Assembly: GCA_934630495.1 (NCBI GenBank)
Contig: CAKTVW010000005.1
Span: 1-64,000 of the forward strand
Direction: 5' to 3'
Length of the DNA: 64,000 nucleotides
From: an uncultured Oscillospiraceae bacterium
Lineage (GTDB): Bacteria > Bacillota > Clostridia > Oscillospirales > Oscillospiraceae
Below are positions 49,002 through 57,757 of the stretch, piece by piece; positions within the stretch are counted from its first letter, which is position 1; every line of letters begins with the position of its first letter. Position numbers and translations under genes: made by a program. The notes below the pieces were generated by a model. The model made no database searches. It had not been told where the DNA came from and worked only from the letters and a program-made list of their open reading frames with translations.

Positions 49002-49961
49002 TTAGTTAATATTGCCGGACTCTTCCGTCGCAAGAGACAGGCCCATCATGGCCAGCTTGTTCTGTACCTCGTCCAAGGACTTCTTGCCCATGTTGCGAAC
49101 CTTCATCATTTCCTCCGGCGTTCTGGTGATCAGATCGCGGACCGTATTGATGTTGGCGCGCTTCAAGCAGTTGAAGCTGCGAACGCTGAGATCAAGCTCT
49201 TCGATCGTGAGCTTCAATGCGGGGGGATCCACGTCCTGATTCTTCTCGCGGACGATCGACTGGCTGGCTACCGTATCGGAAAGATCGGTAAACAGGGTCA
49301 GATGCTCGGTCAGGATCTTCGCGGCGATGGAAACAGCGTCCTTCGCCGTGGTGGTGGAATCCGTCCACACCTCGAGCGTAAGCTTGTCATAGTCGGTCAT
49401 ATTGCCGACACGGGTATTCTCAACCGTGTAGTTGACCTTGTAGACAGGCGAATACAGAGAGTCGACCGGAATGACGCCGATCGGAGTCTGCGGGGTCTTG
49501 TTGCGGTCTGCGGGAACGTAACCGCGGCCGCGGCTCATCGTGATCTCCATATTCAGCGTGGCATCGGGGCCTAACGAGCAGATGTGCAGATCCTTATTGA
49601 TGATCTCAACATCATCGTCGGTCTTGATGTCGCCGGCAGTGACCTCGCACTCGCCGGAGGCATCAATATAAACCGTCTTAATGCCATCGCAGTTCATCTT
49701 CGCAATGATCTGCTTGATATTCAGGACGATCTCGGTCACGTCTTCCTTGACGCCGGGGATCGTAGAGAACTCATGCTGAACACCGGCGATCTTAATGGAG
49801 GTCGCAGCAGTACCCGGCAGAGACGACAGAAGGATTCTTCTCAGAGAATTGCCCAGCGTAGTGCCGTAGCCTCTTTCCAGAGGCTCGACATAGAATACGC
49901 CATGAGACGGATCTTCGGGAGAGTCAATACACTCAATGCGCGGCTTGTCAATTTCTACCAT
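49002..49961 (-). CDS. rpoA: RNA polymerase alpha subunit
   Basis: 319 residues from MVEIDKPRIECIDSPED; AAGGAGG lies upstream, and an ATG 30 bases earlier overlaps that site. N-terminal assembly domain (ERGYGTTLGNSLRRILLSSLPG) and C-terminal DNA/activator-binding domain (LDLSVRSFNCLKRANINTV) are complete. Between rpsD and rplQ, as usual. Confidence 0.98.
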   Translation of the reverse strand: MVEIDKPRIECIDSPEDPSHGVFYVEPLERGYGTTLGNSLRRILLSSLPGTAATSIKIAGVQHEFSTIPGVKEDVTEIVLNIKQIIAKMNCDGIKTVYIDASGECEVTAGDIKTDDDVEIINKDLHICSLGPDATLNMEITMSRGRGYVPADRNKTPQTPIGVIPVDSLYSPVYKVNYTVENTRVGNMTDYDKLTLEVWTDSTTTAKDAVSIAAKILTEHLTLFTDLSDTVASQSIVREKNQDVDPPALKLTIEELDLSVRSFNCLKRANINTVRDLITRTPEEMMKVRNMGKKSLDEVQNKLAMMGLSLATEESGNIN

Positions 49962-50042
49962 ATAATAGATACCCTCCTTATTATTTTGCAAAACACTGGT
50001 CTTGCGGTGTAAATCAGCTTACCAATAAACGAGGGTGAAGCG

Positions 50043-50639
50043 TTACTTGGAGTACAACTCGACGATGAGGTGTTCGGCAATTTCAAAGTCGATATCGTCT
50101 CTTGCCGGCATTGCAAGAACCTTACCCGTCAGGGTGTTCTTGTCGCGGTCAAGCCACTTCGGAGCGGCGACAAAAGCATCGTCTTCCTTGAGCTTCTTGA
50201 AGCGGTTGTTCGAGCAGCTCTTCTCGCTGACGGCGATGACGTCGCCGGGCTTAACGAGATAGGACGGGATGTTGACGCGCTTGCCGTTGACGGTATAATG
50301 ACCGTGGTTGACGAGCTGGCGGGCCTCGCGGCGGGTGGAAGCAAAGCCGAGGCGGTAAACGACGTTATCCAGACGGCGCTCGATCAGGCTGAGCAGCACT
50401 TCGCCGGTGTTGCCTTCAGCGCGGGCAGCCTTCTCGTAGTACATACGGAACTGCTTCTCAAGGATGCCGTATACGAACTTGACCTTCTGCTTCTCGGTGA
50501 GCTGCATTGCATACTCGGACTTCTTCGCTCTTCTCTGACCGCCGGGGTTCTTATTGGAAGTCTTGGAATAGCCCATAGCGGCAGGAGAAACGCCGAGCGT
50601 GCGGCAACGCTTGAGAACAGGCTGAGTATTTTTTGCCAT
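50043..50639 (-). CDS. rpsD: 30S ribosomal protein S4
   Basis: 198 residues. The S4 RNA-binding domain (RRLDNVVYRLGFASTRREAR, GHYTVNGKRVNIPSYLV) is typical. The N-terminus lacks the zinc cysteines of the C+ form. Its place inside the alpha operon is normal for Clostridia, unlike B. subtilis where it is separate. Assembly initiator and likely autoregulator. Confidence 0.98.
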   Translation of the reverse strand: MAKNTQPVLKRCRTLGVSPAAMGYSKTSNKNPGGQRRAKKSEYAMQLTEKQKVKFVYGILEKQFRMYYEKAARAEGNTGEVLLSLIERRLDNVVYRLGFASTRREARQLVNHGHYTVNGKRVNIPSYLVKPGDVIAVSEKSCSNNRFKKLKEDDAFVAAPKWLDRDKNTLTGKVLAMPARDDIDFEIAEHLIVELYSK

Positions 50640-50662
50640 TCTTTGTTTTCCTCCTTAACAAA

Positions 50663-51064
50663 TTAGACGCGGCGTCTCTTGGGAGGACGGCAGCCATTGT
50701 GAGGAATGGGGGTAACGTCCTTGATGGAGACGACTTCCAGACCTGCGGACTGAAGCGCACGGATCGCAGCTTCACGACCTTGGCCCGGTCCCTTGACGTA
50801 GACTTCTACGGTCTTCAGGCCGCAGTTTTCGATCGCAGCCTTCGCAGCAGTCTCCGCGCACATCTGCGCGGCATAGGGAGTGGACTTACGGGAACCGCGG
50901 AAGCCGAGGCCGCCGGAGGATGCCCACGAAAGAGCATTGCCCTGCAGGTCGGTAACGGTGACCATGGTGTTGTTGAAAGAGGAACGGATATGAACGGCGC
51001 CCTTTTCAACATTCTTGCGCTCACGACGGCGCTTGATGACCTTCTTTGCATTTGCCTTTGCCAT
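50663..51064 (-). CDS. rpsK: 30S ribosomal protein S11
   Basis: 133 residues, with the S11 signature HIRSSFNNTMVTVTDLQGN and the C-terminal DVTPIPHNGCRPPKRRRV. Located 14 bases after rpsM. Confidence 0.98.
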   Translation of the reverse strand: MAKANAKKVIKRRRERKNVEKGAVHIRSSFNNTMVTVTDLQGNALSWASSGGLGFRGSRKSTPYAAQMCAETAAKAAIENCGLKTVEVYVKGPGQGREAAIRALQSAGLEVVSIKDVTPIPHNGCRPPKRRRV

Positions 51065-51078
51065 TTACATATCCCTCC

Positions 51079-51447
51079 TTACTTCTTCTTATTCGCGATG
51101 GTCTTCTTCGGGCCCTTACGGGTACGAGCGTTGGTCTTGGTGCGCTGTCCGCGAACGGGCAGGCCGCGGCGATGACGCAGGCCGCGGTAGCAGCCGATCT
51201 CGGTCAAACGCTTGATATTCAGAGCAACTTCACGGCGGAGGTCGCCCTCAATGGTGTAGTTCTTGTCAATGACCTCACGAAGAGCAGCTTCCTGATCCTC
51301 GGTCAGATCCTTGACGCGGATGTCGGGGTTGACGCCAGCCATCTTGAGGATGTCGTTGGCGCTTTTTCTGCCGATGCCGAAGATATAAGTGAGTCCGATC
51401 TCAATTCTCTTCTCGCGGGGCAGGTCAATACCAGCAATACGTGCCAT
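51079..51447 (-). CDS. rpsM: 30S ribosomal protein S13
   Basis: 122 residues, MARIAGIDLPREKRIEIGLTY start with the helix-two-turn-helix GIGRKSANDIL and a basic tail (GQRTKTNARTRKGPKKT). Contacts P-site tRNA and the 50S bridge. Confidence 0.98.
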   Translation of the reverse strand: MARIAGIDLPREKRIEIGLTYIFGIGRKSANDILKMAGVNPDIRVKDLTEDQEAALREVIDKNYTIEGDLRREVALNIKRLTEIGCYRGLRHRRGLPVRGQRTKTNARTRKGPKKTIANKKK

Positions 51448-51466
51448 ATACTTTTAGAGCACCTCC

Positions 51467-51580
51467 TTAGCCTTGTCTCTGCTTATGCTTGGGATTTTCG
51501 CAAATTACCATGACGCGACCCTTGCGCTTGATAATCTTACATTTTTCGCACATGGGCTTCACGGACGGTCTAACCTTCAT
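51467..51580 (-). CDS. rpmJ: 50S ribosomal protein L36
   Basis: Only 37 residues: MKVRPSVKPMCEKCKIIKRK then GRVMVICENPKHKQRQG. The zinc ligands CxxC and C-x4-H (CENPKH) are present, so this is the zinc-binding (C+) form. AGGAGGTT precedes the ATG. It lies between infA and rpsM, the conserved position. Confidence 0.98.
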   Translation of the reverse strand: MKVRPSVKPMCEKCKIIKRKGRVMVICENPKHKQRQG

Positions 51581-51615
51581 ACTGTTTAACCTCCTATGAG
51601 AACAATGTCTCTAGT

Positions 51616-51834
51616 TTACTTGCTTCTCCATGTGATCCGGCCTTGGGTCAGATCGTACGGAGACATCTGAACAGTTACCTTGTCACCGGGCAAGATCTTG
51701 ATATAGTTCATTCTGAGCTTGCCGGAAATGTGTGCCAGAATGGTATGCTCGCCGCCGATCTTGACTTTGAACATGGCATTCGGCAGTGCATCGGTCACGA
51801 TGCCCTCAAGTTCGATTACGTCGTCTTTTGCCAA
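51616..51834 (-). CDS. infA: Translation initiation factor IF-1
   Basis: 72 residues, an S1/OB fold with KDDVIELEGIVTDALPNAMF and ILPGDKVTVQMSPYDLTQGR. It blocks the A site during initiation. Three bases separate it from the KOW gene. Confidence 0.98.
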   Translation of the reverse strand: MAKDDVIELEGIVTDALPNAMFKVKIGGEHTILAHISGKLRMNYIKILPGDKVTVQMSPYDLTQGRITWRSK

Positions 51835-51837
51835 GTT

Positions 51838-52128
51838 TTACAAACCCTCCTTGGTTGAAACGTTGATTTCCCGACCGATAACGGCCAGTTCCCTTCGTAA
51901 TTCGCTGTTGAGTATCTGCTCGCCGGCGCGAATGCGCTCGGTAAGCGGAGAATCAGGCCGGGAGACCTTACAGACATGGATGATCTTCTTACGTTTCGGC
52001 TTTTCGACCTTGCGCTCCTTACCGTTGGCAAGGGAGACGTACACACCGTCTGTGTCCAATACATAGAACAGCATTCCCTTGTCATGTCCGGCAGTCGAGC
52101 AAACGAGATCAGATCTGGATATCTCCAT
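51838..52128 (-). CDS. KOW-domain RNA-binding protein of the map-infA region
   Basis: 96 residues. The N-terminal ~55 form a KOW/SH3-like barrel (SRSDLVCSTAGHDKGMLFYV, LANGKERKVEKPKRKK) like that of ribosomal L14e/L24-type proteins. The C-terminal ~35 are helical. In Clostridia a gene of this kind commonly sits between map and infA; a ribosome-associated role is inferred from that place and the fold. Function not established. Confidence 0.8.
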   Translation of the reverse strand: MEISRSDLVCSTAGHDKGMLFYVLDTDGVYVSLANGKERKVEKPKRKKIIHVCKVSRPDSPLTERIRAGEQILNSELRRELAVIGREINVSTKEGL

Positions 52129-52132
52129 ATCG

Positions 52133-52888
52133 TCAAAGCCCCTCGGTGACGGTGAGAATTTCCGGCTCGCCGTCTGTTATGAGAACAGTATTTTCGTAGT
52201 GCGCCGAGAGCTTTCCGTCGGCGGTCACGGTGGTCCAGCCGTCCTTCAGCACCCGTACCTCGAAGGTACCGGCGTTGATCATCGGCTCGATCGCAATGAC
52301 CATTCCGCGAATGAGTCTCGGACCCCTTCCGGGCTTCCCGTAATTCGGGACCTCCGGCTCCTCGTGCATCTCCTCGCCTACGCCGTGACCGACAAAGGCG
52401 CGAACCACGGAGAATCCATGCGATTCGGCATAGCTCTGGACCGCATGACCGATATCCGAAATACGATAACCCTGGCGTGCGAATTTCACGCCCTCGAAAA
52501 AGCTCTGCCTCGTGACATCAATGAGCTTCTGCGCCTCGTCAGAAATCTGACCGCAGGCATAGGTTGCGGCGCAGTCCCCATGAAAGCCTCCCCATTTTGC
52601 TCCGACATCGACGGAGACGATATCGCCTTCGCGCAATACCCTGCTGTCCGGGATGCCGTGAATGACGGTATTGTTCACGGAAACACAGACGCTCGCGGGG
52701 TAGCCGCAGTAATTGAGGAAGGAAGGTGTTGCACCTTGTGACACGATATAATCGTGGACAGCATGGTCGATCTCTTTGGTTGTTACGCCGGGTCTAACCA
52801 TTTCCCCTGCCAAAGCACGGGCCGCCGCGGTAATTCTTCCGGCTCGGCGCATCACAGAGATCTCACGTTCAGTTTTAATAGGGATCAT
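52133..52888 (-). CDS. map: Methionine aminopeptidase, type I
   Basis: 251 residues from MIPIKTEREISVMRRAG; the ATG lies within reach of AGGTGATT at the adk stop, and an upstream TTG is ignored. Metal ligands are visible: DVGAKWGGFHGDCAATY, the His in RAFVGHGVGEEMHEEPEVPN, and the Glu in MVIAIEPM. Removes N-terminal Met from new proteins. Confidence 0.96.
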   Translation of the reverse strand: MIPIKTEREISVMRRAGRITAAARALAGEMVRPGVTTKEIDHAVHDYIVSQGATPSFLNYCGYPASVCVSVNNTVIHGIPDSRVLREGDIVSVDVGAKWGGFHGDCAATYACGQISDEAQKLIDVTRQSFFEGVKFARQGYRISDIGHAVQSYAESHGFSVVRAFVGHGVGEEMHEEPEVPNYGKPGRGPRLIRGMVIAIEPMINAGTFEVRVLKDGWTTVTADGKLSAHYENTVLITDGEPEILTVTEGL

Positions 52889-52890
52889 AG

Positions 52891-53523
52891 TCAATCACCT
52901 AACGCCGCCAAAATATCACGAGTTGCATCCTCAATCGGCTGGTCGCCGTTGACAAGCCGGAGCTTGCCGTGCTTCTCATAGAAGCCCTTGAGTGCCTCGG
53001 TCTCAGCGTGGTACACCGCAAGGCGGTTGCGAACCGTTTCCGGCTCGTCGTCCTTTCGCGTTACCAGTCTAGCGCCGCAAGCATTGCAGATGCCCTCCGT
53101 TTTGGGCGGATTTGCCGAGATATGGTAGCTGGAACCGCAGCCCTCGCACACACGGCGACCGGTCATGCGGTCGGCGATCACATCGTCGGCGATCTCGATG
53201 GAAACGACACGGTCGATCTCGACTCCCTGGTCCAAGAGGGCCTGTGCCTGCGGGATCGTGCGGGGTACGCCGTCAAGGATGTATCCCTTTTCGCAATCCG
53301 GGCGGCTGAGCCGTTCCCGAACAATGTCGATAATGACATCGTCGGGAACAAGCATGCCCTTGTCCATGAAGCTCTTAGCCTTCAAACCGGTATCCGTACC
53401 GTTTTTGATCGCTTCCCGAAGGATGTTCCCGGTAGAGATCGTAGGAATGGAAAGGCGTGCGGCAATGATCTCCGCCTGCGTTCCCTTCCCCGCACCGGGC
53501 GCTCCTAACAGAATGAGTCTCAT
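52891..53523 (-). CDS. adk: Adenylate kinase
   Basis: 210 residues. P-loop GAPGAGKGTQAE (7-18), the AMP site STGNILREAI, and a long zinc-binding LID with CEGCG and CNACG pairs (~130-153), as in Gram-positive adenylate kinases. Between secY and map, the standard place. Confidence 0.97.
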   Translation of the reverse strand: MRLILLGAPGAGKGTQAEIIAARLSIPTISTGNILREAIKNGTDTGLKAKSFMDKGMLVPDDVIIDIVRERLSRPDCEKGYILDGVPRTIPQAQALLDQGVEIDRVVSIEIADDVIADRMTGRRVCEGCGSSYHISANPPKTEGICNACGARLVTRKDDEPETVRNRLAVYHAETEALKGFYEKHGKLRLVNGDQPIEDATRDILAALGD

Positions 53524-53535
53524 GTTCGGCCTCCG

Positions 53536-54828
53536 TTATTTCTTCAGGAAGCCGGAGTAGTTCCGCATCATCATCTGTGCCTCGATGGCCGCAACGGTCT
53601 CAAGCGCAACGCTGACGACGATGATGACGGAGGTGCCGCCGAAGGAGAACGTGGTGTTCTTCATCACGACGCCCAACACGATCGGAAGGACCGCAATGAT
53701 ACCAAGGTAGATCGCACCGAAGAGCGTGATCTTATTGATGACCTTGCGGATGAAATCCGAAGTGGGTCTGCCCGGACGGAAGCCGGGGATGAAGCCGCCG
53801 TTCTTCTGCAGGTTGTTGGCAACCTCGACGGGGTTATACTGAATGGTAGCATAGAAGTAGCTGAAGCCCACGATGAGCAGCAGATAGCAGACGGAGTAAA
53901 CGACGCTGGTGCTGCTGAACACATGGTCATACCACCATCTGCCCTCACCGTAGCCGACAAAGGCGCAGATGGTAGCGGGCAGGGAGGCGATGGACTGTGC
54001 GAAGATGATGGGCATGACGCCGGACATGTTCACCTTGATCGGAAGATGGGTGTTCTGTCCGCCGTAGACCTTACGGCCGACAACGCGCTTGGCGTACTGC
54101 ACCGGGATACGGCGCTCCGCCTGCGAAACGAAGATGATAAAACCAACGATCGCCAGCATGCCGATGACCAACAGCAGCGCCCAGTACCACTTCGCCCACA
54201 GCATATCAACGATCGGGCTGATGATGCCGGTAGGAATACGGGCAATGATGTTGGCAAACAGGATCATGGAGATGCCGTTGCCGATGCCGTGCTCAGTGAT
54301 CTTATCGCCGAGCCACATGACCAGCGTGGAGCCGGCGGTGAAGCTCATGACGATCACGAAGGCGGCAAGGACCTTGCTCTGTCCGGAGACGAGGATGGTG
54401 TCGCTGTAAGCGCTGCGGGAGATCATGAAGTAGTAAGCCAGACCCATCACGATGCCGAGGGCGATCGTGGTATAGCGGGTGATGCGGCTGAGCTTCTTCT
54501 TGCCCTCCTCGCCGCCGTCCTTGCTCAGGCGTTCCAGAGCGGGGATTGCGATGGTGAGAAGCTGAATAATAATGGATGCGTTGATATAGGGCTGGATGGA
54601 AAGAGCGAAGATGGTCGCCTGCGAGAAAGCGTTGCCGGACATGATGTTCATGAAGCCCAGGATCGTGCCGCTGAGCACGCTGTCGAACATATCGCTCATC
54701 GCCTTCACGTTCACGAACGGAACGGGAATAACGTTGCCGATGCGGTAAAGCAGGATGATCAGCAGCGTGAAGAGGATCTTCTTACGCAGCTCGGTGATCT
54801 TCCATGCGTTGCGAAGTGTCGTAAGCAC
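53536..54828 (-). CDS. secY: Protein translocase subunit SecY
   Basis: 430 residues, ten membrane spans, starting with GTG directly after the rplO stop codon (GAGGTG upstream). The plug/first-loop region GNVIPVPFVN, the C5 loop RRIPVQYAKRVVG and the C6 region FIPGFRPGRPT are conserved. The main Sec channel; SecE and SecG are elsewhere. Confidence 0.97.
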   Translation of the reverse strand: MLTTLRNAWKITELRKKILFTLLIILLYRIGNVIPVPFVNVKAMSDMFDSVLSGTILGFMNIMSGNAFSQATIFALSIQPYINASIIIQLLTIAIPALERLSKDGGEEGKKKLSRITRYTTIALGIVMGLAYYFMISRSAYSDTILVSGQSKVLAAFVIVMSFTAGSTLVMWLGDKITEHGIGNGISMILFANIIARIPTGIISPIVDMLWAKWYWALLLVIGMLAIVGFIIFVSQAERRIPVQYAKRVVGRKVYGGQNTHLPIKVNMSGVMPIIFAQSIASLPATICAFVGYGEGRWWYDHVFSSTSVVYSVCYLLLIVGFSYFYATIQYNPVEVANNLQKNGGFIPGFRPGRPTSDFIRKVINKITLFGAIYLGIIAVLPIVLGVVMKNTTFSFGGTSVIIVVSVALETVAAIEAQMMMRNYSGFLKK

Positions 54829-55269
54829 TTACACCACCTCAGCCTTTCCGCCTGCCTCCTCGATCTTAGCCTTTGCGCTTTCGGAGAAAGCAGCAGCCTT
54901 GACGGTGAGCTTCTTGGTGAGCTCGCCATTTGCAAGAACCTTCAGTCCGTACTTGCAGTCGCGGATGATACCCTTTGCTTCCAGAGCCGCTGCATCGACG
55001 GTCGCGCCGTCCTCAAAAGCGTTGAGTGCGCCGAGGTTCACTGCGGTGAGGGGCTTTGCAAAGATATTGTTGAAGCCGCGCTTCGGGATACGTCTTGCCA
55101 AAGGCATCTGGCCGCCTTCAAATCCGACACGGACCTTGCCGCCGGAGCGAGCCTTCTGACCCTTGTGACCGCGGCCTGCGGTCTTGCCGTTGCCGGTACC
55201 GGTGCCGCGGCCCTTGCGCTTTGCAACCTGGGTAGAACCCAGAACGGGAGCAAGTTCATGTAATTCCAT
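54829..55269 (-). CDS. rplO: 50S ribosomal protein L15
   Basis: 146 residues. The glycine-rich basic N-terminal part (RKGRGTGTGNGKTAGRGHKG) and the GGQMPLARRIPKRGF motif are L15-specific. Stop codon adjoins the secY start. Confidence 0.98.
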   Translation of the reverse strand: MELHELAPVLGSTQVAKRKGRGTGTGNGKTAGRGHKGQKARSGGKVRVGFEGGQMPLARRIPKRGFNNIFAKPLTAVNLGALNAFEDGATVDAAALEAKGIIRDCKYGLKVLANGELTKKLTVKAAAFSESAKAKIEEAGGKAEVV

Positions 55270-55282
55270 TCTTGTCTCCTCC

Positions 55283-55465
55283 TTATTCTACTTCGGTGAC
55301 CTCGAGCAGATAGCCGATCTTGGCGATCTTGCCGCGGGTCTGCTCATTGTCGGGCTGAATGGTCTCCTGGCCGATCTTGCGAAGGCCGAGGGATTCCGCC
55401 GTGGCAATGTGCTTCTGGATACGACCGGAAATGCTCTTTACGAGCTTGATCTTCAACTGTGCCAT
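55283..55465 (-). CDS. rpmD: 50S ribosomal protein L30
   Basis: 60 residues from MAQLKIKLVKSISGRIQKH; the frame is open upstream into rpsE, but GGAGG fixes this start. The short bacterial L30 form without zinc. Confidence 0.97.
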   Translation of the reverse strand: MAQLKIKLVKSISGRIQKHIATAESLGLRKIGQETIQPDNEQTRGKIAKIGYLLEVTEVE

Positions 55466-55478
55466 GTTCGTATCCTCC

Positions 55479-55991
55479 TTATCCGATGATTTCTTCCACG
55501 CTCTTGCTGCGGATGCGAGCGACCTCTTCCGGTCCACGCAGGCTCAGCAGGCCCTGCATCGTCGCCTTGACGACGTTCTGCGGGTTATTGGAGCGCAGGC
55601 ACTTGGTACGAATGTTGGTGATACCGACTGCTTCCATGACAGCACGGACAGCGCCGCCGGCGATAACGCCGGTACCGACGGATGCGGGCTTCATGAGGAC
55701 GCTGCCGGCACCGTAGATGCCGATGACCTCGTGGGGGATCGTCGTGCCGCTGAGAGTGACCTTATGCAGGTTCTTCTTTGCGTTTGCGATGCCCTTGAGG
55801 ATGGCTTCGGAAACTTCCGCCGCTTTGCCGAGGCCGTAGCCCACGGTGCCCTTGCCGTCGCCGACAACGACCAGCGCGGAGAACTTCATAACGCGGCCGC
55901 CCTTAACCGTCTTGCTGACACGGTTGAGGTAAACGACGCGTTCGATCATTTCGGGAGCATTGTCCTTTTCAGGTGCTCTGTTATAAGCCAT
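55479..55991 (-). CDS. rpsE: 30S ribosomal protein S5
   Basis: 170 residues. KGGRVMKFSALVVVGDGKG is the double-stranded-RNA-binding motif, and VMEAVGITNIRTKCLRSNNP the C-terminal domain. Fidelity (ram) protein pairing with S4. Confidence 0.98.
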   Translation of the reverse strand: MAYNRAPEKDNAPEMIERVVYLNRVSKTVKGGRVMKFSALVVVGDGKGTVGYGLGKAAEVSEAILKGIANAKKNLHKVTLSGTTIPHEVIGIYGAGSVLMKPASVGTGVIAGGAVRAVMEAVGITNIRTKCLRSNNPQNVVKATMQGLLSLRGPEEVARIRSKSVEEIIG

Positions 55992-56006
55992 TTCTCGTTC
56001 CTCCTC

Positions 56007-56366
56007 TTAGAATTTGAGTCCGCCTTCGCGGGCGCCGTCGGCAAGAGCCGCGACACGGCCGTGATAGACATAACCGCCGCGATCGAAAACGACCTCTTCG
56101 ATCTGCTTGGCCTTAGCGCGTTCGGCGATCATCAGGCCCACCTTCTTGGCAGCTTCGCAGTTGCCGGTAGCGCCTTCAAACTCTTTCTCCACGGTAGAAG
56201 CGGAAACCAGAGTGACTCCGTTAACATCATCAATGATCTGAGCATAGATGTTTGCGTTGCTTCTGAAAACATTCAGGCGAGGTCTGCACGGTGTGCCGGA
56301 GATCTTACCGCGAACGCGAACATGGCGATGCAGCCGCATTGCCTTCTTATCGGTCTTCTTAATCAT
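56007..56366 (-). CDS. rplR: 50S ribosomal protein L18
   Basis: 119 residues with the L18 core RPRLNVFRSNANIYAQIIDD and the ending VVFDRGGYVYHGRVAALADG. Binds 5S rRNA together with L5. Confidence 0.98.
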   Translation of the reverse strand: MIKKTDKKAMRLHRHVRVRGKISGTPCRPRLNVFRSNANIYAQIIDDVNGVTLVSASTVEKEFEGATGNCEAAKKVGLMIAERAKAKQIEEVVFDRGGYVYHGRVAALADGAREGGLKF

Positions 56367-56382
56367 TTACGCACACCTCCTA

Positions 56383-56928
56383 TTATTTCTTACCGCCGGC
56401 CTTGCCCTCTTTGCGGCGAATGACCTCGGTAGTATACTTGATGCCCTTGCCCTTATACGGCTCGGGGGGTCTCTTACCACGAACGTTGGCAGCGAACTGG
56501 CCGACCTGCTGACGGTCGATGCCGCTGATAACGATCTTGTTGGGAGCAGGAACCTCAATGTGGATGCCTTCCGGCTCTTCCATCACGACGGGATGAGAGT
56601 AGCCGACATTCAGCACGAGCTTCTTGTCTTCCTTCTGAGCACGATAGCCGACACCGTTGACCTCAAGCTCCTTGGAGAAGCCCTTCTCAACGCCGACGAC
56701 CATGTTGTGCAGCAGCGTGCGGGTCAGGCCGTGCAGGCTCTTGTTTTCGTGCTCATCGTTGGGACGGGAAACAGTCAGAACTGCGCCATCCTGCTTGATG
56801 ATCATGTTATGATGGAATGTGCTGGTCAGTGTACCCTTCGGGCCTTTAACGGTAACGACGTTGCCGTCAGCGATGGTCACTTCGACGCCGGCCGGTACAG
56901 TGATAGGCATTTTGCCGATTCTGGACAT
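56383..56928 (-). CDS. rplF: 50S ribosomal protein L6
   Basis: 181 residues, MSRIGKMPITVPAGVEV start, and C-terminal signature PEPYKGKGIKY. Two alpha/beta repeats as in all L6. Confidence 0.98.
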   Translation of the reverse strand: MSRIGKMPITVPAGVEVTIADGNVVTVKGPKGTLTSTFHHNMIIKQDGAVLTVSRPNDEHENKSLHGLTRTLLHNMVVGVEKGFSKELEVNGVGYRAQKEDKKLVLNVGYSHPVVMEEPEGIHIEVPAPNKIVISGIDRQQVGQFAANVRGKRPPEPYKGKGIKYTTEVIRRKEGKAGGKK

Positions 56929-56940
56929 ACTGTTACCTCC

Positions 56941-57339
56941 TTACCAGACGAACGCAAGGACTTCGCCTCCAACATGAGCCGCGCGAGCGGCCTTGTCGGT
57001 CATAACGCCCTTGGATGTGGAAATGATAGCGATGCCGAGGCCGCGGAGGACCTTGGGCAGCTCTTCAGCGCCGGCATAAACACGAAGGCCGGGCTTGGAA
57101 ACGCGGCGAAGACCGGTAATGACCTTCTCCTTGTTGCCGAGGTACTTCAGGGTGATGTGGATCATGCCCTGTTTGCCGTCCTCCTCAACGGTATAGGCCT
57201 TGATATAGCCTTCGTCGAGCAGGATCTTTGCGATGTCCTTCTTCAGATTGGAAGCGGGGACATCCACAGTGTCGTGCTTTGCAGAGTTCGCGTTCCGGAT
57301 TCGGGTCAGCATATCTGCTACGGGATCGGTGATTTGCAT
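56941..57339 (-). CDS. rpsH: 30S ribosomal protein S8
   Basis: 132 residues, MQITDPVADMLTRIRNANSA and the C-terminal STSKGVMTDKAARAAHVGGE. Preceded by AAGGAGG and, unusually, by a 214-base non-coding gap. S8 is the translational repressor of the spc operon in E. coli, so the gap may matter for its own control. Confidence 0.98.
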   Translation of the reverse strand: MQITDPVADMLTRIRNANSAKHDTVDVPASNLKKDIAKILLDEGYIKAYTVEEDGKQGMIHITLKYLGNKEKVITGLRRVSKPGLRVYAGAEELPKVLRGLGIAIISTSKGVMTDKAARAAHVGGEVLAFVW

Positions 57340-57553
57340 GTGGTGTTTACCTCCTTTAGAAGTTACGGGCTAAACCCGTTAAGACGCCAGAGTATCAGAG
57401 GAATGCAAGCCGTGAGCGGCTCCATTTTCCCCTGACTTCTGATGCCTGTTTTACATTTGGATCACACAGAAAATGTGTGGATGGGATCCCTCGGCGGTGA
57501 GCAGAGCATCGGTCAAGCCAATGTCATGCTCCCGCACACAATGGGATCGATCA
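57340..57553 (-). promoter_or_regulatory. 214-base leader-like gap between rpsN and rpsH
   Basis: All other junctions in the spc part of the cluster are under 20 bases. Reading the minus strand from rpsN, the gap contains a nested stem with outer GGATC/GATCC and inner CACACA/TGTGTG (57462-57492 on the plus strand), and later AACGGGTTT/AGCCCGTAA near 57368-57386 just before the rpsH Shine-Dalgarno. No gene and no clear promoter were found. A protein-binding leader for S8 or an RNA-processing site are both possible. Confidence 0.45.
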
Positions 57554-57739
57554 TTACCAGCTTGCCTTGCGAACGCCGGGGATCTCGCCCTTGTAGGCCA
57601 GCTCGCGGAAGCAGATACGGCAAACGCCGTAGTCACGCAGGTAAGCATGGGGTCTGCCGCAGATCTTGCAGCGGTTGTAGCGGCGGGTGGAGAACTTGTT
57701 TCCAGCCTGCTGCTTGAGAATCATAGCTTTTCTTGCCAT
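57554..57739 (-). CDS. rpsN: 30S ribosomal protein S14, zinc-binding type
   Basis: 61 residues with CKICGRPHAYLRDYGVCRIC holding two CxxC pairs, so this is the short zinc-dependent (C+) form. Located between rplE and rpsH as in other Firmicutes. Confidence 0.98.
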   Translation of the reverse strand: MARKAMILKQQAGNKFSTRRYNRCKICGRPHAYLRDYGVCRICFRELAYKGEIPGVRKASW

Positions 57740-57757
57740 TTTGTTCTTCCTCCCAAA

